Origin: Magnetospirillum sp902729445
GTDB taxonomy: Bacteria > Pseudomonadota > Alphaproteobacteria > Rhodospirillales > Magnetospirillaceae
Length of the DNA: 64,000 bases
Assembly (NCBI RefSeq): GCF_902729445.1
Contig: NZ_CACVCE010000034.1
Span: forward strand, 148,749 to 212,748
Reading direction: 5' to 3'
Shown here in pieces: positions 1 through 8,326 of this stretch (positions are counted from its first letter, which is position 1; each line of letters starts with the position of its first letter). Below the pieces are notes generated by a model. The model saw only the letters and a program-made list of their open reading frames with translations, was not told the DNA's origin and searched no databases. A program made the translations under genes and the position numbers.

Positions 1-744
1 CAGGGTCGGCCACAGCGAGCACAGCGTCACGGTAATGGCCGAGTTCAGGAAGCTTTTGTCGAACATCGGGTCGTCCGAGACGTAAAGGGCGCTGACCACC
101 ATGGTCACGATGGGCAGCCAGGCCAGCGGCGACACCGGCTTGAACAGCTGGATCAAGGGGTTCAGCGCGGCGCTGACGGTCTTGGACAGGCCGCACATCA
201 CGCCCAGCGGCACCGCGAACACGCAGGCCAGCAGGAAGCCCATGAACACCGTCTTCAAGCTGGTGGCGATCTGGTCCAGATAGGTCGGCTTGCCGGTATA
301 TTTGCGGACCTTGGTGTCGGCGCCAGCATCGGCGGCCTTGGCCTCGGCATTGCGCTTGGCCTGGCGTTCGTAGAAGGCGGTTTCCTTGGCCCGCTCGGCG
401 ACATGGTCGTTGGCCAGCACCGTCACCTGCTCCCACACCTGGGCCGGGCCGGGCACCGCGCCCAGCGAGGTCTGCACCTTCGGGGCCAGCGTCCCCCAGG
501 CGAGAAGGAACAAAAGGATGGCGGCCAGGGGCACCCCCAACTGGCGCCACAGCTCGCCCATCTGCTGGCGCGGATTGTCGCCGGCCAGGATACGGACCAG
601 CGGCGTGATCCAGCCCAGGCCGGCCACCGTCAGGATATGGGCGGCGCGGGTGAAAGCGGGGCTGCGCGTGAACGGCACCTTGGTCGGCTGAGCGGGCGCG
701 GGGCCGGCGGTTTGGCTGATGCTGGTCATGGGAGCGTCCTTCAT
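1..744 (-). CDS. nrtB: Nitrate ABC transporter permease (NrtB type), partial
   Basis: N-terminal 248 codons of an ABC transporter inner-membrane permease; the rest lies beyond the left edge. It would form the transmembrane channel for nitrate or a related anion. Visible are a polar N-terminus, a first hydrophobic segment near residues 70-88 (PLAAILLFLLAWGTLAP), a charged linker rich in Ala/Lys/Glu, and the start of the permease domain with segments around FMGFLLACVFAVPLGVM and PLAWLPIVTMVVSALYV. The EAA loop would be outside the window. Family assignment rests on sequence style and on the adjacent nrtA. The start at 744 was preferred; an in-frame ATG at 729 is equally possible. It follows nrtA on the same strand with a palindromic repeat between them. 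Confidence 0.85.
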   Translation of the reverse strand, partial: MKDAPMTSISQTAGPAPAQPTKVPFTRSPAFTRAAHILTVAGLGWITPLVRILAGDNPRQQMGELWRQLGVPLAAILLFLLAWGTLAPKVQTSLGAVPGPAQVWEQVTVLANDHVAERAKETAFYERQAKRNAEAKAADAGADTKVRKYTGKPTYLDQIATSLKTVFMGFLLACVFAVPLGVMCGLSKTVSAALNPLIQLFKPVSPLAWLPIVTMVVSALYVSDDPMFDKSFLNSAITVTLCSLWPTL

Positions 745-765
745 CGTTTCACGTCTGTCTTTCTG

Positions 766-854
766 TCGTCACCCCCGGGCTTGACCCGGGGGTCCATGCT
801 GCCGAAAGCGGCTTCGCCGTGCGTGGATGGCCGGGTCAAGCCCGGCCATGACGG
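766..854. repeat. Palindromic intergenic repeat, copy 1
   Basis: Two self-complementary arms, CCCCCGGGCTTGACCCGGGGG and GGCCGGGTCAAGCCCGGCC, flank a centre of about 30 bases and are also roughly complementary to each other (GTCACC...GGATGG / CCATGACGG). It lies between nrtA and nrtB. A second copy of the same design is at 6464-6577. This matches the REP-like or mosaic palindromes common in alphaproteobacterial intergenic DNA. On the transcript it could fold and modulate nrtB expression relative to nrtA. Confidence 0.7.
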
Positions 855-861
855 CCAGGGC

Positions 862-2256
862 TTACTTGCCGGCGACCTTGTTGCCGGTCACGGTCTGGCC
901 ACCCTTCAGGCCGATGGCCAGGCTTTCCAGGTAGGCGTTGGGCTTCTTGCCGTCATAGGCGATGCCGTCGATGAAGTCGGCGGTCGCCGGGCGATAGCCG
1001 TCGGTGGCGGCGGGGAACTCGTCGGCCTTGGCCTTGCCTTCAGCCACCAGCGCCTTGGCGGCCTGGTTGTAGACGTCGGGCAGATAGACCTTCTTGGCGA
1101 TGTCGGCATACCAGCTGTCCGGCTTGCCCTCGGTGATCTGGCCCCAACGGCGCATCTGGGTCAGGTACCACACCGCATCCGAGTAATAGGGATAGGTGGC
1201 GTAATAGCGGAAGAACACGTTGAAGTCGGGCACCGGGCGCTTGTCGCCCTTCTCGTATTCGAAGGTGCCGGTCATCGAGTTGGCGATCACCTGCGGATCG
1301 GCGCCGACATATTCCGGCTTGGCCAGAATCTTGACCGCCTCGGCGCGGTTGGCGTTGTTGTTCTCGTCCAGCCACTTGCCGGCGCGGATCAGCGCCTTGA
1401 CCAGGGCGACATGGGTGTTGGCGTTCTTGGCGGCCCATTCCTTGGTGACGCCGAACACCTTTTCCGGGTTGTTCTTCCAGATCTCGTAATCGGTGATCAC
1501 CGGCACGCCGATGCCCTTGGCCACCGCCTGCTGGTTCCACGGCTCGCCGACCGAATAGCCCGAAATGGTGCCGGCTTCCAGGGTGGCCGGCATCTGCGGC
1601 GGCGGCGTCACGCTCAACAGCGCGTCGGCACCGATCTGGCCGGTGATGTTTTCCGGCGAGTAGAAGCCGGGATGGATGCCGCCCGAGGCCAGCCAATAAC
1701 GCAGTTCGTAATTGTGGGTCGAGACCGGGAAGACCATGCCCATGTTGAAGGGCTTGCCTTCCGACTTCAGCTTGTCGATCACCTTCTTCAGGGCGTCGGC
1801 CTTGATGGGGTGGGCGACACGGCCGTCCTTGTCCTTGGGAAGAAACGGCTTCATCGCCGCCCACACGTCGTTCGAGACGGTGATGCCGTTGCCGTTCAGA
1901 TCCATCGAGAAGGCGGTGACGACATCGGCCTTGGTGCCGAAGCCGATGGTGGCGCCCAGCGGTTGGCCGGCCAGCATATGGGCGCCGTCCAGCTCGCCCG
2001 AGATGACGCGATCCAGCAGCACCTTCCAGTTGGCCTGCGGCTCGAGGGTCACGAACAGCCCTTCATCCTCGAAGAAGCCCTTTTCCTTGGCGATGGCCAA
2101 GGGCGCCATGTCGGTGAGCTTGATGAAGCCCAGCTTCAACTCGTCCTTTTCCAGCTTCGGGCCGGCCTGGGCGACCATCGGAACCAGGAAGGCGGCGGCC
2201 GCCAGACCCAGGCCGATCTTTCGGCTGCACTTCAGAAACGCTGCTTTGGCTGTCAT
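862..2256 (-). CDS. nrtA: Nitrate ABC transporter substrate-binding protein NrtA
   Basis: Periplasmic solute-binding protein of the NrtA/CmpA family, 464 residues, that delivers nitrate to the NrtB permease. Residues 1-31 form a signal peptide ending at VAQA. The mature part begins with the family's LKLGFIKLTDMAPLAIAKEK segment and later carries the binding-cleft region around ISGELDGAHMLAGQPLG, and the C-terminal FRYYATYPYYSDAVWYL block. The ATG at 2256 has AAGGG eight bases upstream and precedes the signal peptide; further in-frame codons upstream belong to the untranslated leader. Expression probably depends on the ANTAR-type leader just upstream and on NasT. NasS is a cytoplasmic relative, but the signal peptide argues for NrtA. 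Confidence 0.93.
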   Translation of the reverse strand: MTAKAAFLKCSRKIGLGLAAAAFLVPMVAQAGPKLEKDELKLGFIKLTDMAPLAIAKEKGFFEDEGLFVTLEPQANWKVLLDRVISGELDGAHMLAGQPLGATIGFGTKADVVTAFSMDLNGNGITVSNDVWAAMKPFLPKDKDGRVAHPIKADALKKVIDKLKSEGKPFNMGMVFPVSTHNYELRYWLASGGIHPGFYSPENITGQIGADALLSVTPPPQMPATLEAGTISGYSVGEPWNQQAVAKGIGVPVITDYEIWKNNPEKVFGVTKEWAAKNANTHVALVKALIRAGKWLDENNNANRAEAVKILAKPEYVGADPQVIANSMTGTFEYEKGDKRPVPDFNVFFRYYATYPYYSDAVWYLTQMRRWGQITEGKPDSWYADIAKKVYLPDVYNQAAKALVAEGKAKADEFPAATDGYRPATADFIDGIAYDGKKPNAYLESLAIGLKGGQTVTGNKVAGK

Positions 2257-2298
2257 GTCCGTTACCCTTCGTCGTGTCGTCCGGTGTGGCGAAAGCAC

Positions 2299-2361
2299 AA
2301 AAAAACGGCGTCCCCGCGGGTCTGGTCGGGCCATATGGCCTGACCGATCCACGGGAACGCC
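2299..2361 (-). terminator. Leader terminator upstream of nrtA
   Basis: Read on the minus strand this is a long imperfect hairpin (arms from GGCGTTCCCG to CGGGGACGCC, with an inner GGTCAGGCC/GGCCCGACC stem and ATAT loop) followed at once by seven T (2305 down to 2299). It lies 43 bases before the nrtA start codon, so it would stop transcription before the gene. Its 5' arm overlaps the second ANTAR-type hairpin (2353-2370), so the two cannot form together. Confidence 0.85.
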
Positions 2362-2427
2362 GTTGTTCCCTTCGGGCCCCAAGGGGCCGTCTATCTGTTT
2401 GGGCAACCCCCTCGCCGTTGAGGCGGT
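2353..2427 (-). promoter_or_regulatory. ANTAR-type two-hairpin antitermination leader
   Basis: Two hairpins in the nrtA leader carry the same six-base loop AACGGC, with A at loop position 1 and G at position 4, the published requirement for ANTAR-domain RNA binding. P1 spans 2406-2427 (stem CCTC/GAGG extended by ACC/GGT across one G-G mismatch). P2 spans 2353-2370 (stem GGGAAC/GTTCCC). P2 uses bases needed by the terminator at 2299-2361. Binding of NasT (3224-3802) would hold P2 and let RNA polymerase read into nrtA. This is inferred from the known nas-leader mechanism and not shown here. Confidence 0.85.
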
Positions 2428-2633
2428 GCCGCTCGCCTTCCTAGAGGCAAACAGCGTGCCAAGCCGAGATTGGCGGAATTCCGCCGCATTTGCGAAGACC
2501 AATTCCGGACAAGTGTCTATTTTTTAAGCTGCAGGTTTTGTACAGACTATTTTTTAGGCAGGCACTGCGCCCTCTGGACAAATTCTCTTTTTACGGGCTT
2601 ACTTTTGGAACTCAACGTTCCATAAGGTGTACC
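2428..2633. other. Intergenic region between nrtA leader and lipoprotein gene
   Basis: About 200 bases holding the divergent promoters for nrtA (minus) and the lipoprotein gene (plus). It is locally AT-richer, with TATTTTTTAA and CTATTTTTTAGG stretches around 2518-2555. No coding frame or further hairpin stood out, and promoter elements cannot be assigned with confidence. Confidence 0.4.
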
Positions 2634-3227
2634 ATGCGCGCCTTGACCGCCCTTACCATCCTGCTGTTGGTCTCTGCCTGCGCCACGCCCGATGCCGGCC
2701 CGCCCTGGCGTTCGGCCATCGAGGTGCTGTCGCCGTCCGATCCGGCCTATGGCACGGTGCCGCTGGATCAGGTCAAGAAGGCGCCCGGTCAGGGCGGCGT
2801 ATCCGAGGTCCAGGTGGTCCGGCTGACCCGCGATCTGCCGGTCTATCGCCTGTGGAGCGGACCGACCAAGGTCAATGCCAGCGGCCAGACCAACCGCCTG
2901 GGCTCGTGGTGGTCGTTCGACCCGCCCAGGGGCGCGGTCAGCAGCTATCGCAACGATTACGAAATCTGCCTGAGCTGGAACGACCTGACCTGGGTGGCGA
3001 CCTGCACGGTCAAGGCCGGCGCGGTGGTGGCGATCGGGCCGGGCCAGTCGGTGTCGGTCGATTTGTGCAAGAACCCGGCCGGGCCGGAACAATACGGCGC
3101 CAATCCCAAGGGCTGGCAGGTCTTCGTCAACCAGCCATGGGCGCAGCCGGCCAATAGCTTCGAATGCCCGCCCGTTTCCGCCGACTATCCGGCCGATCCG
3201 GCCGACATCGCCCGGCGGCTGAATTAG
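2634..3227 (+). CDS. Small lipoprotein of unknown function
   Basis: 197-residue protein with a lipoprotein signal peptide: a short hydrophobic stretch followed by lipobox VSAC, so Cys around residue 16 would be lipidated. The mature part is rich in Pro, Trp and Gly (SWWSFDPPRG, CLSWNDLTWVATC) and contains several Cys that could form disulfides in the periplasm. I do not recognise a family. The ATG at 2634 was chosen because it gives the signal peptide directly. It points away from nrtA and its stop overlaps the nasT stop by four bases in convergent orientation. It sits between nasT and the operon NasT should control, but nothing in the protein suggests nitrate metabolism. Confidence 0.75.
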   Translation: MRALTALTILLLVSACATPDAGPPWRSAIEVLSPSDPAYGTVPLDQVKKAPGQGGVSEVQVVRLTRDLPVYRLWSGPTKVNASGQTNRLGSWWSFDPPRGAVSSYRNDYEICLSWNDLTWVATCTVKAGAVVAIGPGQSVSVDLCKNPAGPEQYGANPKGWQVFVNQPWAQPANSFECPPVSADYPADPADIARRLN

Positions 3228-3802
3228 CCCAACAATTCCGCCGCCTCGATGATCTTGTTGGCGATGTCGATCAGGCGCAGCTTCTGGTTCATCGCCATGC
3301 CGCGCATTTGGGCATAGGCGGCTTCCTCGTCGATGCCGCGGCGCTTCATCAAGATGCCCTTGGCCCGCTCGACCAGCTTGCGCTCGGCCAGGGTGGCGCG
3401 GGCCTTGTCCAGCTCGCCGCGCAATTCCTGGAACTGGGCGAAGCGGGCGATGGCGACATCGACCACCGGGCGGACCCGCTCGGGCTTCAGGCCATCGACC
3501 ACATAGGCGGCCAGGCCAGCCTCGATCGCCGCCTTGATGGTTTCCGGCTTGCCGTCCTGGGCGAACATGATCACCGGCCGGTGCTGGTCCAGGCTGACCC
3601 GGCCCATGTCTTCCAGGGTGTCGCGGTCCGGGGCGTCGATGTCGCAGATGATGATGTCGGCGGCCAGGGCGCGCACTTGGGCTTCCAGCCCCGACCCTGT
3701 GGCGACGACCGCCACCACCTGAAAGCCGTTGGCATCCAGCGCGATGCGAACGGATTCTGCCCGTTCGCGTTCGTCGTCAACCAGGATGACCCGCAGGCCC
3801 AT
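3224..3802 (-). CDS. nasT: ANTAR-domain response regulator NasT
   Basis: 192-residue protein with an N-terminal receiver-like domain (LRVILVDDERERAESV, then IIICDIDAPDRDTL with the acceptor-position Asp) and a C-terminal ANTAR RNA-binding domain (residues about 130-190: LVERAKGILMKRRGIDEEAA followed by the three-helix MRGMAMNQKLRLIDIANKII). NasT proteins bind paired hexaloop hairpins in leader RNA and prevent termination when released by the sensor NasS in nitrate. The matching leader lies upstream of nrtA on the same strand. No nasS is in the window. Start ATG at 3802 has GGAG five bases upstream; a GTG at 3808 is the alternative. Confidence 0.92.
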   Translation of the reverse strand: MGLRVILVDDERERAESVRIALDANGFQVVAVVATGSGLEAQVRALAADIIICDIDAPDRDTLEDMGRVSLDQHRPVIMFAQDGKPETIKAAIEAGLAAYVVDGLKPERVRPVVDVAIARFAQFQELRGELDKARATLAERKLVERAKGILMKRRGIDEEAAYAQMRGMAMNQKLRLIDIANKIIEAAELLG

Positions 3803-3859
3803 CGTCACTCCGCACCCTGTCTATCGGTGGATGCGATGCAAGCACCACGCCAGATCGTA

Positions 3860-4753
3860 TCAGGAAACGAACTCGTCCAGACGCCAACCTTGCGCGAACA
3901 ACAGCGCGGTCAGGTCGCCATGGTCGATCCGCACCCGAGCCTCGGCCGCCACCACCGGCTTGGCATGATAGGCAACACCCAGGCCGGCGGCCTTGATCAT
4001 GTCCAAGTCGTTGGCGCCATCACCGACCGCCAGGGTGGCCGACAGCGGGATGCGCATCTCGCCGGCCTTGGCCAGCAGGGTGGCGAGCTTGGCCTCGCGG
4101 CCCAGGATCGGCTCTTCCACCCCGGCCAGCTTGCCCTTCTGGAAGATGAAGCGATTGGCGCGGTCCTCGTCGAAACCGCACAGTTCGCGCACCCGCGAGG
4201 TGAAGAAGGTGAAACCGCCCGACACCAGCACGGCCGCCGCGCCCCCAGCTTTCATGGTGCGCACCAATGCTTGAGCACCGGGCATCAATTCGACCTTGGC
4301 CCAGCACTTTTCCAGCGCCGATTCCTTCAATTCCGACAACAGGCCGATCCGTTCCTTGAGCGCCGCTTCGAAGCCCAGCTCGCCATTCATCGCCCGGGCG
4401 GTGATGGCGGCGATGCGGTCCTTGATGCCGGCGAATTCGGCCAGTTCGTCCAGGGTCTCGCCCTGGACCATGGTGGCGTCCATGTCGGCCACCAGCAGCT
4501 TCTTCTTGCGCCCCTCGGCCATTTGCGCCACCACGTCGACCGGGGCGCCGGCCAGGATTTTGCGCGCCGCGCCGTCAGCCTGCTCGGCGGCGAGATGGCC
4601 GAAGGCGATATCGACGGCCCGGCCCACAGCCAGCCAATCGGGTTGGCCGACATCGGCGCCCAACCCGTGCAACTGGCGGCGCAGGTCGGCGATCAGGCTG
4701 TCGGAAAGCGGCTCCGCCTGGGTGCCGGCGATGAGGGTAAGGACGTGATCCAT
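3860..4753 (-). CDS. serB: Phosphoserine phosphatase SerB
   Basis: 297-residue HAD-superfamily phosphatase that releases serine from O-phospho-L-serine, the last step of serine synthesis, in the cytoplasm. The catalytic HAD motif I is VADMDATMVQGET (Asp90 nucleophile, Asp92 acid/base). Motif II is LVSGGFTFF, motif III falls in the KLATLLAKA region, and motif IV is VGDGANDLDMIKAAGLGVAY. The first 80 residues form the small N-terminal domain found in SerB. The start at 4753 was chosen because MDHVLTLIAG is the usual N-terminus; an extension to 4792 adds an unrelated stretch. It is separated from nasT by about 57 bases and probably has its own promoter. Confidence 0.95.
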   Translation of the reverse strand: MDHVLTLIAGTQAEPLSDSLIADLRRQLHGLGADVGQPDWLAVGRAVDIAFGHLAAEQADGAARKILAGAPVDVVAQMAEGRKKKLLVADMDATMVQGETLDELAEFAGIKDRIAAITARAMNGELGFEAALKERIGLLSELKESALEKCWAKVELMPGAQALVRTMKAGGAAAVLVSGGFTFFTSRVRELCGFDEDRANRFIFQKGKLAGVEEPILGREAKLATLLAKAGEMRIPLSATLAVGDGANDLDMIKAAGLGVAYHAKPVVAAEARVRIDHGDLTALLFAQGWRLDEFVS

Positions 4754-5017
4754 GGAAGAATGACCTTCGTGGGCTGCGGCGAAAGCGGACAAGCTTTAAT
4801 GTGCCGCGCGCGGCGTGGCAAGTGCCGCTCTTGCGACGCTATCTGTCTGGAAAGATTCGCGATCTCGGACTTAGACTAATTTCGAGCAGCATCAATCACC
4901 ATAAACAGCCCCCACCCAGACCAAAGTCAAACGACCAGAACAGGCGGAAATTCTTGCCTTCGCCCCGGTGAAGCTGGCATAAACCGGAATCGCTTGCACT
5001 CCAAGGGGAGCCGGCCA

Positions 5018-6397
5018 TTGGGCTGTCTGGTCACCGGCAAGATCAAACGAACATTGAAAGCCTTCGGTGTCGTCGCTGTGCTTGGCGTCATCGCGATGTT
5101 CGCCGCCAAACCCTTGGTTCGCTTCGTCGAGGGCAATCAGCCCCTGGACCCGGTGCGGCCGGTCTATATCGATTACGAGGCCGAGGGCCAGGCCCTGGCC
5201 GATGGCTTGGCCTCGGACAGCGAGCTCGAGGACCGCGCCGGCCGCCCGGTCGAACGCAACGTCCAGGTCGCCTCGGGCGATACGCTGGGCGACGTGCTGA
5301 TCCGCGCCGGCGTCGATAGCGCCGAAGCCACCCAGGCCATCGACGCCCTGCGGGCGGTTTTCAACCCGCGCGCCCTGAAGGCCGGCCAGAAGGTTCAGGT
5401 GACCTTCGACAGCTCGCCGCACGGCTTCGGCCACGGCGATTTCCAGAAAGTCTCGCTGAACGCCGACCCGATCCGCGAAGTCTTCGCCCTGCGCGGCGGC
5501 GGCGGCACCTTCATGGGCAAGGAAAGCCGGCGCCAGGTCAGCCGCGAAATCGCCCATTATGTCGGCCAGATCCGTTCCAGCCTGTTCGAAAGCGCCCAAT
5601 CGACCGGCGTGCCGATCCCGATCGTGATGGCGATGATCAAGGCGCTGTCCTACGACGTCGATTTCCAGCGCGACATCCAGTCGGGCGACGGCTTCGAGGT
5701 GATGTTCGAGGGCTATTACGACACCAAGGGCAAGCTGGTGCGCACCGGCGAGATGCTGTTCGCCTCGGTCAGCCTGTCGGGCAAGCCGATCGCCATGTAC
5801 CGGTTCGAGACCGACGGCGGCACCGTCGAATATTTCAACGAGAAGGGCGAAAGCATCAAGAAGGCCCTGCTGAAGACCCCGGTCGACGGCGCCAAGATCA
5901 GTTCCGGCTTCGGCATGCGCAACCATCCGATCCTGGGCTTCACCAAGATGCACAAGGGCGTCGATTTCGCGGTGCCGGTGGGAACGCCGATCCAGGCCGC
6001 CGGCGACGGCACCATCGAGATGGCCGGCTTCAACGGCGCCTATGGCAATTACGTCCGCATCCGCCACGGCTCGGGCTTCGCCACCGCCTATGCCCATATG
6101 AGCCGCATCGCCCAGGGCGTCCATAACGGGCGCCGCGTGTCACAAGGACAGATCGTCGGCTTCGTCGGCTCGACCGGCCGCTCGACCGGCCCGCACCTGC
6201 ATTACGAGGTGCTGCAGGGCCACGCCCAGATCAACCCGTTGTCGGTCAAGATGCCGACCAACACCAAGCTGGCCGGCCGCGAGCTGGACCGCTTCAAGGG
6301 CATCAAGAAGGACACCGAGACGCTGATGTCCAAGATTCCGCCCTCGTCCCGCCTGGCCATGGCCAGCGGGACCAAGCCGGGGTCACTGACGAATTAG
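5018..6397 (+). CDS. M23-family murein endopeptidase (LytM/OapA-like)
   Basis: 459-residue cell-wall peptidase. An N-terminal membrane anchor (VVAVLGVIAMFAAKPLV) is followed by a LysM/OapA-like segment (NVQVASGDTLGDVLIRAGV), a middle domain, and a C-terminal M23 zinc peptidase domain from about residue 290. Zinc ligands are in HKGVDFAVP (about residue 311) and GPHLHYEV (about 391). It would cut peptide cross-links in the periplasm. No ATG lies at the front of the frame; TTG at 5018 is chosen because AGGGGAG sits seven bases upstream, and TTG at 4994 is an alternative without a clear ribosome site. It is transcribed divergently from serB and converges on rlmN. Confidence 0.92.
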   Translation: MGCLVTGKIKRTLKAFGVVAVLGVIAMFAAKPLVRFVEGNQPLDPVRPVYIDYEAEGQALADGLASDSELEDRAGRPVERNVQVASGDTLGDVLIRAGVDSAEATQAIDALRAVFNPRALKAGQKVQVTFDSSPHGFGHGDFQKVSLNADPIREVFALRGGGGTFMGKESRRQVSREIAHYVGQIRSSLFESAQSTGVPIPIVMAMIKALSYDVDFQRDIQSGDGFEVMFEGYYDTKGKLVRTGEMLFASVSLSGKPIAMYRFETDGGTVEYFNEKGESIKKALLKTPVDGAKISSGFGMRNHPILGFTKMHKGVDFAVPVGTPIQAAGDGTIEMAGFNGAYGNYVRIRHGSGFATAYAHMSRIAQGVHNGRRVSQGQIVGFVGSTGRSTGPHLHYEVLQGHAQINPLSVKMPTNTKLAGRELDRFKGIKKDTETLMSKIPPSSRLAMASGTKPGSLTN

Positions 6398-6463
6398 GGC
6401 GCCGCCCCCGAACTTGATCCACTTCTGTTCGGTTAAATTTTCGCGGCTCCATCCACACCGCTC

Positions 6464-6577
6464 GTCGTCATGGCCGGGCTTGACCCGGCCATCCACGCGT
6501 ATCCGCATAACGCGCTGTTTCCATTCGATTTTTGCGCGGCGCCACATGGATGCCCGTGTCAAGCACGGGCATGACGG
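6464..6577. repeat. Palindromic intergenic repeat, copy 2
   Basis: Second copy of the REP-like element at 766-854. The left arm has GGCCGGGCTTGACCCGGCC, the right arm GCCCGTGTCAAGCACGGGC, with GTCATGG at one end and CATGACGG at the other, so the whole unit is also an inverted repeat. The centre (6500-6540) is unrelated to copy 1. It lies between the convergent peptidase gene and rlmN. Confidence 0.7.
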
Positions 6578-6616
6578 AGTGTGGGGCGACGACTCGCGTC
6601 CATTCCGGGCTCGGTG

Positions 6617-7750
6617 CTATACCGCGTGGTCGTCGGGAATACCCGCCGCGATGCGGGCCGCCATGCGCGATTGCTTCTGGCGCTGGCTTTCCGAGCGCAA
6701 CTGGCCGCAGGCGGCCAGGATGTCCTGGCCCCGGGATTTCCGGATCGGCGCCGAATAGCCGTTATCTTGCAGGAAATCCGAGAAGGCCCGCACAATCTTC
6801 ATGTCCGAGCATTCGAATTCCGAGCCCGGCCAAGGATTGAACGGGATCAGGTTGAACTTGGCCGGCAGGCCCTTGACCAGCTTCAGCAATTGGCGGGCAT
6901 CGACCAGCGAATCGTTAATGCCCTTCAGCATGATGTATTCGAAGGTGATGCGCCGGGCGTTCGAGGCGCCGGGATAATCGCGGCAGGCGGCCATCAGTTC
7001 CTTCAGCGGGTACTTCTTGTTGATCGGCATGATGCGGTCGCGCACCTCGTCGGTCACCGCATGCAGGGAAATCGCCAGGTTGACGCCCAGTTCCTCGCCG
7101 CAGCGCTTCATCATCGGCACCACGCCCGAGGTCGAAAGGGTGACGCGCCGCTTCGAGATGCCGATTCCGTCGCCATCCATCAAGATCTTCAAGGCGGTGG
7201 CGACATTGTCGAAATTATAAAGCGGCTCGCCCATGCCCATCATGACGATGTTGGACAACAGGCGGGTGCTGTCGTCGGGCGTCGGCCACTCGCCATAGGA
7301 ATCGCGCGCCACCAGGAACTGGCCGACGATCTCGGCGCTGGTCAGGTTGCGGACCAGCAATTGGGTGCCGGTATGGCAGAACTTGCAGGTCAGCGTGCAG
7401 CCCACCTGCGACGAGATGCACACCGCCCCCCTGGCCTCCCCTTCGTCGGGGATATAGACCGTTTCGGCCTCGTTGCCGTCGGGGAATTTCAGCAGCCACT
7501 TGCGGGTGGTATCGACGCTGATCAGGTCGCGCTCGACCAGCGGCCGGCCGACCGTGTAGCGCTCGTCCAGGGCGGCCTGCATGGTCTTCGAGATCGAGCT
7601 CATCTTGAAGAAGTCGGTCTCGCCGCGATTATACAGCCAGTGCCACAGCTGCTTGGCGCGAAACGGCTTCTCGCCGATGGCGGTCATCTCGGCGGCCAGC
7701 TGCTCACGCGACAGGCCGATCAGGTCGATCTTGGAGGTGCTATCGGTCAT
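6617..7750 (-). CDS. rlmN: Dual-specificity rRNA/tRNA methyltransferase RlmN
   Basis: 377-residue radical SAM enzyme that methylates C2 of A2503 in 23S rRNA and A37 in some tRNAs. The radical SAM cluster motif is in GCTLTCKFCHTGTQ (CxxxCxxC, about residues 116-123), followed by the SAM-binding GEPLYNFDNV region. The C-terminal Cys needed for the methyl-transfer relay is probably the one in ILAACGQL. Length and order are typical. The ATG at 7750 gives the normal MTDSTSKIDLIGLSREQL start. The upstream IalB-like gene is on the same strand with about 47 bases between them, so co-transcription is possible. Confidence 0.96.
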   Translation of the reverse strand: MTDSTSKIDLIGLSREQLAAEMTAIGEKPFRAKQLWHWLYNRGETDFFKMSSISKTMQAALDERYTVGRPLVERDLISVDTTRKWLLKFPDGNEAETVYIPDEGEARGAVCISSQVGCTLTCKFCHTGTQLLVRNLTSAEIVGQFLVARDSYGEWPTPDDSTRLLSNIVMMGMGEPLYNFDNVATALKILMDGDGIGISKRRVTLSTSGVVPMMKRCGEELGVNLAISLHAVTDEVRDRIMPINKKYPLKELMAACRDYPGASNARRITFEYIMLKGINDSLVDARQLLKLVKGLPAKFNLIPFNPWPGSEFECSDMKIVRAFSDFLQDNGYSAPIRKSRGQDILAACGQLRSESQRQKQSRMAARIAAGIPDDHAV

Positions 7751-7797
7751 GAAGGGGACAGATAAGCATTCCGCGCCGGGAAATCAACGAAATGCGC

Positions 7798-8301
7798 TCA
7801 GCGCTTGACGCCGCAGGCCTTGTCGATGGCGGCCAGGGCCTCGGGAAAACCGCGCAGCGGGACGGTGTCGGTGATCGGCTGGCCCTTGGCCGGCACCGCC
7901 TTCACCGTCACCTCGCGGCCCTTCAGCATCTGCGCCAGGATGGCCGGGTCGGCCTTGGCATCCTTGGCCCAGGCCACCGTGCCCTTGGGGACGAAGCTGT
8001 GCTTCATGGCGCCCAGCTGCAGTTCCGCCTCGGAATCCTTCTTCAGGCCGTAGGGGGCCATGATGCTGACCTCGCCCGGGCTTTTCGGGCGGTGGCTGAC
8101 CGCCACAGCGGTTCCCTGGCGCTCGCGCTCGCCGCCCACCGTGCGATCGGCCCTGGCTGCGGCATAGCACACCTTGCCGGTCTGGTCGGTATAGGCATAG
8201 GCCTCCCACGCACCGACGGCGACCAGACGCTTGGTGTCGTCGGCCAGAACCGGAGACGCGACGGAAACAGCCAGCATGGCGGCAAGGAACGCGTTACGCA
8301 T
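7798..8301 (-). CDS. Invasion-associated locus B (IalB) family protein
   Basis: 167-residue secreted protein. Residues 1-20 form a signal peptide (MRNAFLAAMLAVSVASPVLA). The mature part has the IalB-family layout: GAWEAYAYTDQTGKVCYAAA near the start, a basic middle, a GLKKDSEAELQL segment, and a final GFPEALAAIDKACG that brings the second Cys. These proteins are periplasmic or envelope-associated; in alphaproteobacteria outside the Bartonella/Brucella group their role is unknown. The window offers no host-association context, so the invasion label should not be taken literally. Confidence 0.85.
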   Translation of the reverse strand: MRNAFLAAMLAVSVASPVLADDTKRLVAVGAWEAYAYTDQTGKVCYAAARADRTVGGERERQGTAVAVSHRPKSPGEVSIMAPYGLKKDSEAELQLGAMKHSFVPKGTVAWAKDAKADPAILAQMLKGREVTVKAVPAKGQPITDTVPLRGFPEALAAIDKACGVKR

Positions 8302-8326
8302 CAGAGCCCTTCCAAGGTGTGAAACA

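Noticed and set aside
403..2343. Long plus-strand open frame of about 640 codons
   Set aside because: It is antisense to nrtB, nrtA and the leader. The minus-strand proteins have clear family motifs; the plus frame is rich in Gly, Arg, His and Ala as expected for a GC shadow.
766..6577. Palindromic repeats as insertion-sequence ends
   Set aside because: No transposase frame or target duplication lies between or beside them; they look like REP-type elements.
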